Assembly: GCF_014252355.1 (NCBI RefSeq)
Contig: NZ_CP059217.1
Location: 413,273 to 477,272 of the forward strand
Direction of reading: 5' to 3'
Length of the DNA stretch: 64,000 nt
Origin: Blattabacterium cuenoti
GTDB taxonomy: Bacteria; Bacteroidota; Bacteroidia; Flavobacteriales; Blattabacteriaceae
Positions 28,105 through 38,358 of this stretch are shown in pieces. The position numbers and the translations under genes are program-made. The notes under the pieces were generated by a model that was not told where the DNA came from, ran no database searches, and was given only the letters and a program-made list of their open reading frames with translations. Every line of letters begins with the position of its first letter. Position 1 is the first letter of the stretch.

Positions 28105-29508
28105 TTATTTTATTTTATTTAAAATTTCTTTATATAATAAATGAACTCTAGTTTTATAAGGACTTTCTATATGTATTCTTATAATATTTTCAGTATTAGA
28201 TTTTCTTATATGAATCCATTCTTTTGTTTTCAAAAAATTTATTTTTAATCCATCTTGAAAATTCATATTTTGGCCAATATATAATTGTTTTAATTTTGCT
28301 AAAATTTTATAAATATTTTTATTATTATCCAATTTAATTTTTTTCTTATACATATAATAATTAGGATATTTTTTTTTTAATTTTGTTAATGGAATTTTAT
28401 CTAATTTAGCTATATAAGTTAAAAATAATGATATTCCTAATAATGCATCTCTTCCATAACGCAACGGAGGATAAATAATTCCACCATTTCCTTCTCCACC
28501 AATAACAGCATTTACTTGTTTCATTTTATTAATTACGTATACTTCTCCTACTGGTGTTGAATAATAAGGAACACCTTTCATAATAGATAAATCTTTTAAT
28601 ACTTGAGAAGAAGATAAAGTAGAAACAACTGGACCTAAATGATATTCTAAAATATAATCAGAAATTGATACTAATGTATATTCTTCTCCAAAAAAATTTC
28701 CATTTTCACAAATAAAAACTGCTCTATCAACATCTGGATCAACAGAAATACCTAAATCAGCATGCATTTTTGGAACCATTTCACAAATTTGTTTCAAATT
28801 TTTTTTTATAGGTTCAGGATCATGTGTAAAGATTCCATTAGGGGTACAATGTATTTTTATAACTTTAACTCCAAGTTCTTCTAATAACATTGGAATGGCT
28901 ATTCCTCCTGTTGAATTAATTCCATCTACTACAATAGTAAATTTAAATTTTCTAATAATATTTTTATCTACTAATGGAAGAGATAAAATAGATTGTATAT
29001 GTTTATAAATATAATTATTATCATATACACAATTACCCCATTTTTCATATGGAACAAAATGAATTTTTTTTTTTTTCACTATAATAGAAATTTGATTAAA
29101 ATCTTTTTCAGATAAAAATTCTCCATTAGCATTAAATAATTTTAAACCATTCCAATTTTTTGGATTATGACTAGCAGTTAACATTACCCCTCCATCTACT
29201 TTTTCATTTAAAATAGCAAAACCAACAGTAGGTGTAGTAGTAAGTCCAATATCAATAATATTTATACCAAAATGTTTAAAAATAATAATAATAAATGTTT
29301 GAAATGATATTGAGGTTATTCTACCATCTCTTCCTAAAATAATACACAATTTATGTTTTCGTTTTCTTTTTAACCATGTAGAATATCCTGCTGCAAAATT
29401 CATAATTTCTATAAGAGTAAAATTTTTATTGATTTCTCCTCCTAATGTTCCTCTTATCCCAGATAAAGTTGTTACAAGTGTCAAAAATAATTGGATTTTA
29501 ATATACAA
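28105..29508 (-). CDS. glmM: Phosphoglucosamine/phosphohexose mutase
   Basis: Member of the alpha-D-phosphohexomutase family. The best guess is phosphoglucosamine mutase, which makes glucosamine 1-phosphate for peptidoglycan. The SGIRGTLGG N-terminal motif, the phosphoserine loop TASHNPKNWNG (Ser113 counted from the TTG), the metal-binding DPDVDRA, and the sugar-binding GEGNGG (GEXNGG type) are all present. There are 467 residues. The only in-frame start near the N-terminus is a TTG at 29506-29508; other non-ATG starts are possible. The family also contains phosphomannomutases, so substrate is inferred from the wall-synthesis context (murA and ddl in this window). A 457-base spacer lies upstream. 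Confidence 0.85.
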   Translation of the reverse strand: MYIKIQLFLTLVTTLSGIRGTLGGEINKNFTLIEIMNFAAGYSTWLKRKRKHKLCIILGRDGRITSISFQTFIIIIFKHFGINIIDIGLTTTPTVGFAILNEKVDGGVMLTASHNPKNWNGLKLFNANGEFLSEKDFNQISIIVKKKKIHFVPYEKWGNCVYDNNYIYKHIQSILSLPLVDKNIIRKFKFTIVVDGINSTGGIAIPMLLEELGVKVIKIHCTPNGIFTHDPEPIKKNLKQICEMVPKMHADLGISVDPDVDRAVFICENGNFFGEEYTLVSISDYILEYHLGPVVSTLSSSQVLKDLSIMKGVPYYSTPVGEVYVINKMKQVNAVIGGEGNGGIIYPPLRYGRDALLGISLFLTYIAKLDKIPLTKLKKKYPNYYMYKKKIKLDNNKNIYKILAKLKQLYIGQNMNFQDGLKINFLKTKEWIHIRKSNTENIIRIHIESPYKTRVHLLYKEILNKIK

Positions 29509-29814
29509 AAATAAACAAAAAATTTTTAAAAAATCAAGAATATTTATTATTGAGACAAATAAATCTTAAAAATATATAATTGGTATAACAATTATTATTA
29601 CAGTAATTATATTAATAATATATTATTATGAAATATGAATATTTTTAATAAAAAAATTAATATTTATAATGTATTTATTTTGCATGGCATGAATAATATA
29701 TAACAAAATTGTTTATATAAATTATTTTAGTTTATTATTTATTTTACTTATAAATTTATCAAAAAAAATTATTTTTTTAGACTAAATTCAACATTATATA
29801 TTGTATTATATTAT

Positions 29815-29943
29815 TTATTTTAATCCAAAAAAAAGAAAAAATTTAAATAATAATAACACTACTAAACAAATATTGTATTTTATCATTTTTAAACTGTTTA
29901 CAAAATTATTTTGATTAATAAGATAAGACCAACCCCCCCCCAT
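29815..29943 (-). CDS. Doubtful 42-aa membrane peptide starting at a G9 tract
   Basis: A minus-strand frame opens with ATG at 29941-29943, whose G is the first of a nine-G run. It reads MGGGWSYLINQNN and ends with a hydrophobic segment (ICLVVLLLFKFFLFFG). It resembles a one-pass membrane peptide, but low-complexity AT-rich DNA easily encodes Phe/Leu-rich segments. One G more would end the frame after nine residues. I recognise no family and hold this only as a candidate. Confidence 0.15.
   Translation of the reverse strand: MGGGWSYLINQNNFVNSLKMIKYNICLVVLLLFKFFLFFGLK
29933..29941 (+). repeat. Homopolymeric C9 tract
   Basis: Nine consecutive C residues (G on the minus strand) in a spacer that is otherwise nearly pure A/T, 24 bases after the dnaB stop codon. 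Such tracts mutate by slippage. They can also mark an assembly or polymerase artefact. Confidence 0.9.
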
Positions 29944-29965
29944 ATAAAATTCAATTTTAATTAAC

Positions 29966-31450
29966 TTAATTAGGAGGTATAGAATCATCAATAAAACTAT
30001 CATTACTATTAACAACCAATTTATTATCATTATTATGTATTATTTTTTTTGAAAATAATGATGATTCATTATTATTTTCCAAATCAATAAATTTTGATTG
30101 ATTACTAATAAATTTAAGACGAAATTTATCTAATCCTCCATTTCTATGCTTAGATAAAATAATTTCTGCTTGACCTATACAAGATTCTTTTCCATATGTA
30201 TCCCATGTATCAAATCCATAATATTCAGGTCTATAAATAAATAATACAAGATCTGCATCTTGTTCTATAGAACCTGATTCACGTAAATCCGAAAGTATAG
30301 GTCTTTTTCTTCCACTTCTCATTTCAACTGCTCTAGATAATTGCGATAATGCTATAATTGGAATATCTAATTCTTTTGCTATTGATTTTAAACTTCTAGA
30401 AATAATTGAAATTTCTTGTTCTCTATTTCTTATTACAAAATTAGAAGGATTATCATGAATACCCATTAATTGCATATAATCTAAACATACTAATTTGATT
30501 CCATGTTTAGAAATTAAATGACGACATTTTGCCCGAAAATTAAATAAAGATAAGGATGGAGTATCATCAATAAGTAAGGCAGATTCTTTTAATTTTTTTG
30601 TTTTATAAAATAAATATTTCCAATCTAAATCTGAAAGATTAGACTTTTTTAATTTATCTGATGAGATTCCAGTTTCTGAAGCAATTAATCTTATTATCAA
30701 TTGAATAGAAGACATTTCTAATGAAAAAACTGCAACTGGAATATTTTGATCTAATATGATATTTCTAATAATAGATAACATAAAAGTTGTTTTTCCCATT
30801 CCTGGTCTAGATGCTAATATAATTAAATCTGAATTCTGAAATCCAGAAGTAATTTTATCTAAATAATAAAATCCAGAAGAAATACCACTTAATCCATTTT
30901 TATTTTTTCCTATTTTTTTTATTTTATTAATTGCTTGTATAATAAGTGATCGTGTATTTTCATATTTTTTTTTATTTAAATATTTTTGATTAATATCAAA
31001 TAATTCAGATTCTGCTTTATCCAATAATTCAAAAACATCAGTGTCTTCATTATAACAATGTTCTATAATATTTGAAGATATATTAATTAATTTTCGTAAT
31101 AAAAATTTTTGCAGAATTATACGGCTATGATATTCTACATGAGCAGAAGAAATTACTTTTTGTGTTAATTCTATTAAATATAATTCTCCACCTATAAAAC
31201 TTAATTTACCTTCTTTACGTAGTTTATTAGAAACAGTATATAAATCAATTGGATTAGAATTATGATATAAATCTTGAATAGATTTAAATATATATTGATG
31301 TTTTTTTTTATAAAAAACTTCAGGAAAAATTAGATTCATTATTTCATGCAATCCTTGTTTATCAATCATGATTGATCCTAATATAATTTTTTCTAAATCA
31401 ATAGATTGAGGTGGAATTTTTCCTTTTTGAAGAAAATGGGAATCATTCAT
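29966..31450 (-). CDS. dnaB: Replicative DNA helicase
   Basis: Hexameric helicase that unwinds DNA at the replication fork. The N-terminal domain begins KIPPQSIDLEKIILGSIM. The RecA-like domain has Walker A SRPGMGKTTF, Walker B VCLDYMQLM, the SRSLKSIAKEL segment, and the DLRESGSIEQDADLVLFIYR motif. I chose the ATG at 31448-31450, giving 494 residues starting MNDSHFLQKG; a TTG five codons upstream is also in frame. The C-terminal 30 residues are Asn/Ser/Asp-rich and not conserved. No intein is seen. Confidence 0.96.
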   Translation of the reverse strand: MNDSHFLQKGKIPPQSIDLEKIILGSIMIDKQGLHEIMNLIFPEVFYKKKHQYIFKSIQDLYHNSNPIDLYTVSNKLRKEGKLSFIGGELYLIELTQKVISSAHVEYHSRIILQKFLLRKLINISSNIIEHCYNEDTDVFELLDKAESELFDINQKYLNKKKYENTRSLIIQAINKIKKIGKNKNGLSGISSGFYYLDKITSGFQNSDLIILASRPGMGKTTFMLSIIRNIILDQNIPVAVFSLEMSSIQLIIRLIASETGISSDKLKKSNLSDLDWKYLFYKTKKLKESALLIDDTPSLSLFNFRAKCRHLISKHGIKLVCLDYMQLMGIHDNPSNFVIRNREQEISIISRSLKSIAKELDIPIIALSQLSRAVEMRSGRKRPILSDLRESGSIEQDADLVLFIYRPEYYGFDTWDTYGKESCIGQAEIILSKHRNGGLDKFRLKFISNQSKFIDLENNNESSLFSKKIIHNNDNKLVVNSNDSFIDDSIPPN

Positions 31451-31537
31451 ACTGATTATGCTCAAATTTATAAAGTAATAAATATTTTGAAATAAAAAAA
31501 TAAATGAATAATTCCAAAAAACAATTATTAATATATT

Positions 31538-32494
31538 TTAATTATCGTAATATCCTATAGATATATATTTTGTTTTTCTATTTTTAATTAATTTATCTAT
31601 TTGTATAGAAGATAATTCTTTATAATATTCGATAATTTTTTCCTTTATAGCTAAATAGGCTTCATTAGGACAAAAATGTGCTCCTCCTAAAGGTTCTTTA
31701 ATAATATCATCTATAAGATTTAAGTTTTGCATATCATAAGAAGTTAATTTTAAAGATTTAGCAGCATTTTCTTTATGTTTCCAATCACCCCAAAGTATCG
31801 TAGAACAACTTTCAGGAGAAATTACAGAAAACCATGAATTTTCCATCATAGATATTTTATCTCCTATTCCAATACCTAATGCACCTCCACTAGCTCCTTC
31901 CCCAATAATAAAAACTATTATAGGAACTTTTAAACACATCATTTCGCAAATATTATTTCCAATTGCTTCTCCTTGTCCTTTCTCTTCAGCTTCAATTCCT
32001 GGATACGCACCAGGAGTATCTATAAATGATACAATAGGTTTTTTAAATTTTTCTGCTAATTTCATTAAACGTAATGCTTTTCTATATCCTTCTGGATTAG
32101 GCATTCCAAATCTTCTATATTGTCTATCTTTGGTATTTTTCCCTTTTTGAGTTCCAACAAACATATATGTTATATCTTCTATTTTGCCAAATCCTCCTAT
32201 TATAGCTTTATCATCTCCAATATGTCTATCTCCATGTAATTCTATAAATGATTCTTGTTTTGTAATAGATAATATATAATCTAACGAATATGGTCTATTT
32301 GGATGTCTAGATAATTGAACTCTTTGCCAAGGAGTAAGATTTTTATGTACATGTTTAATAGTTTCTTCTAATTTAAATTGCAATTGTAAACGAATTTTTT
32401 TCATATCAATTCCGCTTTGTTTTTCTATCATCATGCAATTAATATATTGATCCTGAATATTTTTTATAGGAAGTTCAAAATCTAAATATTCCAT
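31538..32494 (-). CDS. accA: Acetyl-CoA carboxylase carboxyltransferase alpha subunit
   Basis: Carboxyltransferase half of acetyl-CoA carboxylase, which makes malonyl-CoA for fatty acid synthesis. Its 318 residues contain [22 protein letters not shown], the GDRHIGDD motif, [20 protein letters not shown], and [15 protein letters not shown] (the oxyanion-hole region). It is 10 bases after sdhB on the same strand. The accB, accC and accD partners are not in this window. Confidence 0.96.
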   Translation of the reverse strand: MEYLDFELPIKNIQDQYINCMMIEKQSGIDMKKIRLQLQFKLEETIKHVHKNLTPWQRVQLSRHPNRPYSLDYILSITKQESFIELHGDRHIGDDKAIIGGFGKIEDITYMFVGTQKGKNTKDRQYRRFGMPNPEGYRKALRLMKLAEKFKKPIVSFIDTPGAYPGIEAEEKGQGEAIGNNICEMMCLKVPIIVFIIGEGASGGALGIGIGDKISMMENSWFSVISPESCSTILWGDWKHKENAAKSLKLTSYDMQNLNLIDDIIKEPLGGAHFCPNEAYLAIKEKIIEYYKELSSIQIDKLIKNRKTKYISIGYYDN

Positions 32495-32504
32495 ATTTAA
32501 TATT

Positions 32505-33269
32505 TTATCGTATAAAAGATGTAATATATTCTTTATTAAGAAAAGAAATATTTTCAGTAGAAATTCCTTTTGGACAATCTATTTCACATGCCATAGTATT
32601 TGTACAACTTCCAAACCCTTCTTCATCCATTTTTTGGACCATATCTAATACTCTTTTTTTTCTTTCTATTTTTCCTTGTGGTAATAAGGCTAAATGAGAA
32701 ATTTTAGCTGCAACAAACAACATTGCAGATTTATTTTTACATGTTGCAATACAAGCGCCACAACCAATACAAGATGCAGAATCAAAGGCTTTATCTGCAT
32801 CAGATTTAGCAATAGGAATTAAATTGCCATCTATAGTATGCCCAAATGTTCCAACTGAAATAAATCCTCCAGACATCATAATTCTATCTAAAGAAGATCT
32901 GTCTACTATTAAATCTTGAATTATTGGAAATGATTTTGCTCTCCAAGGTTCAACATAAATGATTTCATCATTGCAAAAATTTCTCATATGTAACTGACAA
33001 GTAGTTGCAAGATTTTCAGGGCCATGAGCTCTTCCATTAATATATAAAGAACACATGCCACAAATACCTTCACGACAATCATGATCAAAAGCAATTGGAA
33101 ATTCTTTTTTTTCTAATAAAATATTATTATTCAATATATCTAACATTTCTAAAAATGAACTATCAGGAGAAATATCATAAATTTTATATGTTTTAAAATA
33201 GCCATTTGACTTGTTATTTTTTTGCCTCCATACTTTTAACGTAAAATTAAGAGATTTTTTTGCTTTCAT
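32505..33269 (-). CDS. sdhB: Succinate dehydrogenase iron-sulfur subunit
   Basis: Carries electrons from SdhA to the membrane subunit. The N-terminal 2Fe-2S site is CREGICGMC followed by a Cys about 20 residues later (TTCQLH). The C-terminal domain holds [12 protein letters not shown] and a Cys-x-x-x-Cys-Pro cluster (ACEIDCPKG) for the 4Fe-4S and 3Fe-4S centres. The 254-residue length and the sequence are of the Bacteroidetes succinate dehydrogenase/fumarate reductase type. It is 11 bases after sdhA. Confidence 0.96.
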   Translation of the reverse strand: MKAKKSLNFTLKVWRQKNNKSNGYFKTYKIYDISPDSSFLEMLDILNNNILLEKKEFPIAFDHDCREGICGMCSLYINGRAHGPENLATTCQLHMRNFCNDEIIYVEPWRAKSFPIIQDLIVDRSSLDRIMMSGGFISVGTFGHTIDGNLIPIAKSDADKAFDSASCIGCGACIATCKNKSAMLFVAAKISHLALLPQGKIERKKRVLDMVQKMDEEGFGSCTNTMACEIDCPKGISTENISFLNKEYITSFIR

Positions 33270-33280
33270 AAATCTATTTT

Positions 33281-35311
33281 TTATACATAAGAACGAGTCT
33301 TTAACTTTACAAAGTTGAATATTAAATTTTCTTTATGCATTATTTCTTCTTTAATTGATTTATTTTGTTGATATTCCCATATAGAAACATATTTATAATT
33401 TTCATCATTTCTCATAGATTCTCCATCTTTTGTTTGATATTCTTCTCTAAAATGACTTCCACAAGATTCGTTTCTATTTACAGCATCCATAGCCATTAAT
33501 TCACTTAATTCTAAAAAATCTGCAATTCTTATCGCTTTTTCTAATTCGTAATTCATCCCATCTTGAATATTACCTGGAACAAAAATATTGTTCCAAAAAA
33601 TATTTTTTAATTCTTTTATTTTTGTTATCGCTTTGTATAAACCTTTTTTATTTCTACTCATTCCAACATATTTCCACATTATATGTCCAAGATTTTTATG
33701 AATATAATCAACAGAAATATTTCCTTTTTTAGATAAAATTTTTAAAATGTTATTGTAAACTTGTTTTTCTGATTTTTTAAATTCTTCATGATCAGTAGAT
33801 ATTGTATTGTTTTTATTTAAAAATTGAGATAAATAATCAGATATAGTATAAGGGATAATAAAGTATCCATCTGCTAATCCCTGCATTAATGCAGATGCTC
33901 CAAGTCTATTAGCTCCATGATCAGAAAAATTAGCTTCACCTATCACATAACATCCTGGGATAGTTGACATTAAATTATAATCTACCCATAATCCTCCCAT
34001 AGTATAATGAGCCGCAGGATAAATTTTCATAGGAATATCATATGGATTATCTCCAGTAATTCTTTCATACATATGAAATAAATTTCCATATTTTGATTCT
34101 AAAATTTTTTTACCATAATATTTTATTTGTTTTTCACTAGGATTTGTAATTCCTAATTCCTTACTTTTTTCTAATCCATAAAAATTGATAGAATGATAAA
34201 AATCTAAAAAAACACCTTCCATTGTATCATTATTTTCAATTCCAAATCCTGCATCACATCTTTCTTTTGCAGAACGAGATGCAATATCTCTTGGCACTAA
34301 ATTTCCAAATGAAGGATATTTTCTTTCAAGAAAATAATCTCTATTTTTTTCTGGTATATTTTGAGTATATTGTTTACCATTTCTTATATTAATAGCATCT
34401 TCAATGTTTTTTGGAACCCAAATTCTTCCATCATTTCTCAATGATTCAGACATTAATGTTAATTTAGATTGAAAATTACCATGAATTGGAATACATGTTG
34501 GATGAATTTGTGTATAACATGGATTAGCAAATCCAGCTCCTTTTTTATGAACCCTCCAAATAGCGCTAGCATTAGATCCCATTGCATTAGTAGATAAAAA
34601 AAATACATTACTATATCCTCCAGATGCAATAATTACGGTATGTGCTGCATGTCTTTCAAGTTTTCCAGAAACTAAATTTCTAGTAATAATACCTCTTGCT
34701 ACTCCATCTATTACTACTAAATCCATCATTTCATGACGATTATACATTATTATTCTACCTTTTCCAATTTGTCTAACCATTGCTGAATAAGATGCAAGTA
34801 ATAATTGTTGACCAGTTTGTCCTTTGGCATAAAATGTTCTAGAAACTTTAGTCCCTCCAAAAGATCGATTTTCTAAATATCCAGCATAATCTCTAGCAAA
34901 TGGAACCCCTTGTGCAACACATTGATCTATAATACTTGAAGAAATTTCTGCTAAGCGATATACATTTGCTTCACGTGATCTATAATCACCTCCTTTAATA
35001 GTGTCATAAAATAATCTATCAATTGAATCATTATCTCCTTTATAATTTTTTGCGGCATTAATTCCACCTTGAGCTGCAACAGAATGAGCTCTTCTAGGAG
35101 AATCTTGATAACAAAAAACTTTAACTCTATATCCTAATTCAGCTAAAGATGAAGATGCTGATGCCCCTGCTAATCCAGATCCTACAATAATAATATCTAA
35201 ATGCTTACGATTTTGAGGAGATATTACTTCTAAAGTAGATTTATAATTATGCCATTTTTCATTTAATGATCCAACTGGAATTTTAGAATCTATTTTATAA
35301 GATATTTTCAT
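33281..35311 (-). CDS. sdhA: Succinate dehydrogenase flavoprotein subunit
   Basis: Catalytic subunit that oxidises succinate to fumarate. It has 676 residues. The FAD-binding fold starts [20 protein letters not shown], the covalent-FAD His lies in [16 protein letters not shown], and the substrate-site HPTCIP and the [11 protein letters not shown] segment are intact. The second FAD region reads [20 protein letters not shown]. The length is typical of the long Bacteroidetes form. It is 8 bases after sdhC, in order sdhC-A-B. Confidence 0.97.
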   Translation of the reverse strand: MKISYKIDSKIPVGSLNEKWHNYKSTLEVISPQNRKHLDIIIVGSGLAGASASSSLAELGYRVKVFCYQDSPRRAHSVAAQGGINAAKNYKGDNDSIDRLFYDTIKGGDYRSREANVYRLAEISSSIIDQCVAQGVPFARDYAGYLENRSFGGTKVSRTFYAKGQTGQQLLLASYSAMVRQIGKGRIIMYNRHEMMDLVVIDGVARGIITRNLVSGKLERHAAHTVIIASGGYSNVFFLSTNAMGSNASAIWRVHKKGAGFANPCYTQIHPTCIPIHGNFQSKLTLMSESLRNDGRIWVPKNIEDAINIRNGKQYTQNIPEKNRDYFLERKYPSFGNLVPRDIASRSAKERCDAGFGIENNDTMEGVFLDFYHSINFYGLEKSKELGITNPSEKQIKYYGKKILESKYGNLFHMYERITGDNPYDIPMKIYPAAHYTMGGLWVDYNLMSTIPGCYVIGEANFSDHGANRLGASALMQGLADGYFIIPYTISDYLSQFLNKNNTISTDHEEFKKSEKQVYNNILKILSKKGNISVDYIHKNLGHIMWKYVGMSRNKKGLYKAITKIKELKNIFWNNIFVPGNIQDGMNYELEKAIRIADFLELSELMAMDAVNRNESCGSHFREEYQTKDGESMRNDENYKYVSIWEYQQNKSIKEEIMHKENLIFNFVKLKTRSYV

Positions 35312-35319
35312 AAAATCAA

Positions 35320-35970
35320 TTATGAATCAAACAAACAAAACCAAATAGCAATAAAAGAAAAACCTAAACATATAAACCAAAAATAATAAAATCCAAATTT
35401 TTTAATCCATAAAAAGTTTTTTTTATTAGATAATCCTAATGATTGAAAAGATGATGTAAATCCATGATTCAAATGCAGACCTAAAATAAAAAAAGAAAAT
35501 ATATATATAAATGTATATATAGGATATTTAAATAATGTAGTAACTATTTGATAATCTGATATTACTCCTTTAATATTATTATAATATCTCATTGGAATTG
35601 TAAAATTTATTAAATGTAATATTAAAAATCCTAATATTAACAATCCTGTATATATCATATTTCTACTACTAAATGTTGTTATATATTGTTTCATGGAATA
35701 ATCGATACTATCTTTTGCTAAATTATTTTTTATATGCAATTTAATACCAAAAATAATATGAATTACAAATCCTAACGCTAGAATAAATTCTAAAATTTTT
35801 ATGCACAAATTATTTCTCATAAAAAAAACTACATTATTAAATGATGTTTCTCCATTAAAAAGAAATAAATTGATACTTAAATGTAATAATAAAAATAACA
35901 TAAGAAATATACCAGTTATTCCCATTATTACTTTTTTACCTATAGAAGATCTAAAAAAATGAAAAATCAT
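35320..35970 (-). CDS. sdhC: Succinate dehydrogenase cytochrome b subunit
   Basis: Single large membrane anchor with five transmembrane segments (about residues 12-35, 55-75, 100-122, 150-170 and 190-212), the type B form with two hemes that transfers electrons between quinone and SdhB. His residues in the helices ([32 protein letters not shown]) are good candidates for heme ligands. The ATG start gives [20 protein letters not shown], typical of the family. It begins the sdhCAB-accA transcript. Confidence 0.94.
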   Translation of the reverse strand: MIFHFFRSSIGKKVIMGITGIFLMLFLLLHLSINLFLFNGETSFNNVVFFMRNNLCIKILEFILALGFVIHIIFGIKLHIKNNLAKDSIDYSMKQYITTFSSRNMIYTGLLILGFLILHLINFTIPMRYYNNIKGVISDYQIVTTLFKYPIYTFIYIFSFFILGLHLNHGFTSSFQSLGLSNKKNFLWIKKFGFYYFWFICLGFSFIAIWFCLFDS

Positions 35971-35983
35971 CTATCAAATATAT

Positions 35984-37138
35984 TTAATTTTTTATTTTTA
36001 TAAAAGCATCTATTAATAAATCAATATCTTTTTTTTCATTAAAAAAACCAAAAGAAATTCTTATTGGAGTCATTTTTCTTAAAAATTTTTTATCAGCAAT
36101 ATATTGTATTACATGAGATACTTGTTTTACATTATATGAATTACATGAACTTCCTTTAGAAATTGCTACACCCATTAAATCTAAATGAAAATAAAGTAAA
36201 TGATCCTTTTTTGGATAAAAAATATTTAATATAGATGGTATACTTTGATTTGTATCGGATAATCCATTAAACACAATATTTGGAATATTTTTTTTTAATT
36301 CTGAAATACAATACCATTTTAATTCTTTCATTTTTTTTGCATAATTATAAAAACTACATGATGATAAATTTAAAGCCTCTGATAATCCAATAATACCATA
36401 CATATTTTCTGTACCAGGACGAATACCATATTCTTGATATCCACCTGTTATTAATGGTTTCATTTGTTTTATTAATTCTTTTCTAATAAAAATAAAACCA
36501 ATACCTTTTGGACCGTAAAATTTATGTGCACTAGCCGTTGCAAAATCAAAGGGAGCAAATTTCATATTTATTGGATAATTACCTATTATTTGAATAGTAT
36601 CAGAATGAAAATAGGCATTATATTTTTTACATAAATTTCCAACACTATCAATATCTAATAAATTGCCTATTTCATTATTAGCATGCATTAAACTAACGAG
36701 AATTCGTTTATTATAATATTTTTTCAATTTTTTTTCTAAATCATTTAAATCTAAACTACCCTTATTATCAATATGTATAAATTCCACATATACATTATAC
36801 TTTGAGGATAAATCTAAAATTGTTTTCAATACTGAAACATGCTCTATAGGTGATGTTAAAATATATTGTATTTTTAAATATAAAACAGACGATCTTAATA
36901 TCAGATTATTTGATTCTGTTCCCCCAGATGTAAAAATAATTTCAGATGGATAAGAATTAATATTTTTAGATATTTTGAGTCTAGATTCTTCAATTATAGA
37001 TTTAGATCTTCTACCATAACTATGTTGTATCGATGATGGATTTCCAAATGAATTATCTTTTAAAGCATTTACCATAACTTGTATAACCTCTTTTTTAAGC
37101 GGAGTCGTCGCTGCATTATCTAAGTAAGCAATTTTCAT
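35984..37138 (-). CDS. iscS: Cysteine desulfurase (IscS/NifS family)
   Basis: PLP enzyme that mobilises sulfur from cysteine for Fe-S clusters and tRNA thiolation. It has 384 residues: N-terminal YLDNAATTPL, PLP-binding SAHKFYGPKG (Lys near residue 200), the GGYQEYGIRPGTENM segment, and an active-site Cys in SKGSSCNSY. The substrate-Cys loop and length fit the IscS/NifS class I type better than SufS. It lies 13 bases upstream of sdhC, whose product chain needs Fe-S clusters. The symbol is by family; the scaffold partner is not in the window. Confidence 0.88.
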   Translation of the reverse strand: MKIAYLDNAATTPLKKEVIQVMVNALKDNSFGNPSSIQHSYGRRSKSIIEESRLKISKNINSYPSEIIFTSGGTESNNLILRSSVLYLKIQYILTSPIEHVSVLKTILDLSSKYNVYVEFIHIDNKGSLDLNDLEKKLKKYYNKRILVSLMHANNEIGNLLDIDSVGNLCKKYNAYFHSDTIQIIGNYPINMKFAPFDFATASAHKFYGPKGIGFIFIRKELIKQMKPLITGGYQEYGIRPGTENMYGIIGLSEALNLSSCSFYNYAKKMKELKWYCISELKKNIPNIVFNGLSDTNQSIPSILNIFYPKKDHLLYFHLDLMGVAISKGSSCNSYNVKQVSHVIQYIADKKFLRKMTPIRISFGFFNEKKDIDLLIDAFIKIKN

Positions 37139-37337
37139 AAAGTAAAAACATAAAAAATTGATTTCAAAAAAATATAATAATTATATATAAAAAAAATAAT
37201 TAAATATTACATTCATACCTAATCTATCATAATATAAATTATAACTTATGTTTTTTACTTTACTGTTATAAATTTAACTGTATATTTTGATAAGTTATCA
37301 TGAAATTAATACAATCGTAATAAAGAAAAAGAAACGT

Positions 37338-38306
37338 ATGAAAGATTCTATTACCTCATTCATTGATAAATATTTTCTTCATTTTAATGCACTTTCTTTA
37401 TCCGAAGCTGCTAAAGCATACAAAAATCATATTCAAAATAATGGCAAAATGATGATAACTTTAGCAGGTGCTATGAGTACTGCAGAATTAGGAAAAATTT
37501 TAGCTGAAATGATTAGAAAAAATAAAGTCCATATTATTTCCTGTACTGGTGCTAATTTAGAAGAAGATGTTATGAATTTAATAGCACATTCACATTACAA
37601 AAAAATTTTAAATTATAGATTTTTAACTCCATTTGAAGAACAACAATTTTTAAAAAAAGGATTTAATCGAATAACAGATACTTGTATTCCAGAAAAAGAA
37701 GCTTTAAAAAGGTTTCAAAAATCTATCTTTAATATATGGAATATAGCTAAACAAAAATCTAAAAAATATTTTCCACATGAATATATTTATCAACTATTAT
37801 TAGAACATCAATTAGAACCTTATGATATACAACCAAAAGATAGTTGGGTCTTAGAAGCGGCTAAAAAAAATTTACCACTGGTAGTACCAGGGTGGGAAGA
37901 TAGTACAATTGGAAATATTTTTACTTCTTTTTGTATAAAAAAATTTTTTTCATCTTCTATTATGAAAACTGGAATAGAATATATGATTTATTTAGCAAAA
38001 TGGTATCAACAAGAATCTAAAAAAAATAAAATAGGGTTTTTTCAAATAGGTGGTGGAATATCAGGCGATTTTCCTATTTGTGTAGTTCCTATGCTTGCAC
38101 AAGATTTAGGACTTCATCAAACACCATTTTGGTCATATTATTGTCAAATTTCTGATTCTACTACGAGCTACGGATCTTATTCAGGAGCTGTTCCTAATGA
38201 AAAAATTACTTGGGGCAAATTAGATCAAAATACTCCAAAATTTATTATTGAATCAGATGCTACTATTGTTGCTCCACTAATTTTTGCATATGTATTAAAT
38301 ATGTAA
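37338..38306 (+). CDS. Deoxyhypusine synthase-like protein
   Basis: Homologue of deoxyhypusine synthase, which in eukaryotes and archaea moves the aminobutyl group of spermidine to a lysine of eIF5A. Family features seen: SLSEAAKAY and TLAGAMSTAELGKIL near the N-terminus, an NAD-site stretch GFFQIGGGISGDFPI, a conserved DSTTSYGSYSGAVP, and the catalytic lysine in ITWGKLD (Lys294 from my start; Lys311 from the upstream TTG). I prefer the ATG at 37338 (322 residues); TTG at 37287 adds 17 poorly conserved residues. Bacteria have no eIF5A, so the substrate is unknown. Some bacterial members make homospermidine or related polyamines. The gene looks intact. Confidence 0.85.
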   Translation: MKDSITSFIDKYFLHFNALSLSEAAKAYKNHIQNNGKMMITLAGAMSTAELGKILAEMIRKNKVHIISCTGANLEEDVMNLIAHSHYKKILNYRFLTPFEEQQFLKKGFNRITDTCIPEKEALKRFQKSIFNIWNIAKQKSKKYFPHEYIYQLLLEHQLEPYDIQPKDSWVLEAAKKNLPLVVPGWEDSTIGNIFTSFCIKKFFSSSIMKTGIEYMIYLAKWYQQESKKNKIGFFQIGGGISGDFPICVVPMLAQDLGLHQTPFWSYYCQISDSTTSYGSYSGAVPNEKITWGKLDQNTPKFIIESDATIVAPLIFAYVLNM

Positions 38307-38358
38307 TTTATTTATTAATTTAATGAACTAAACTATAAACTAAATATATAATCATTTT

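Larger units (their letters stand above)
29509..29965. other. Long AT-rich spacer between dnaB and glmM
   Basis: The longest non-coding stretch of the window. It lies after the dnaB stop and before the glmM start, both on the minus strand, so it must carry the glmM promoter. It is nearly all A/T, with a perfect 16-bp palindrome TAATAATATATTATTA at 29613-29628 and a nine-C run at 29933-29941. I see no tRNA, no convincing structured RNA and no complete protein, apart from a doubtful 42-residue frame described separately. It may be an eroded gene. Confidence 0.6.
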
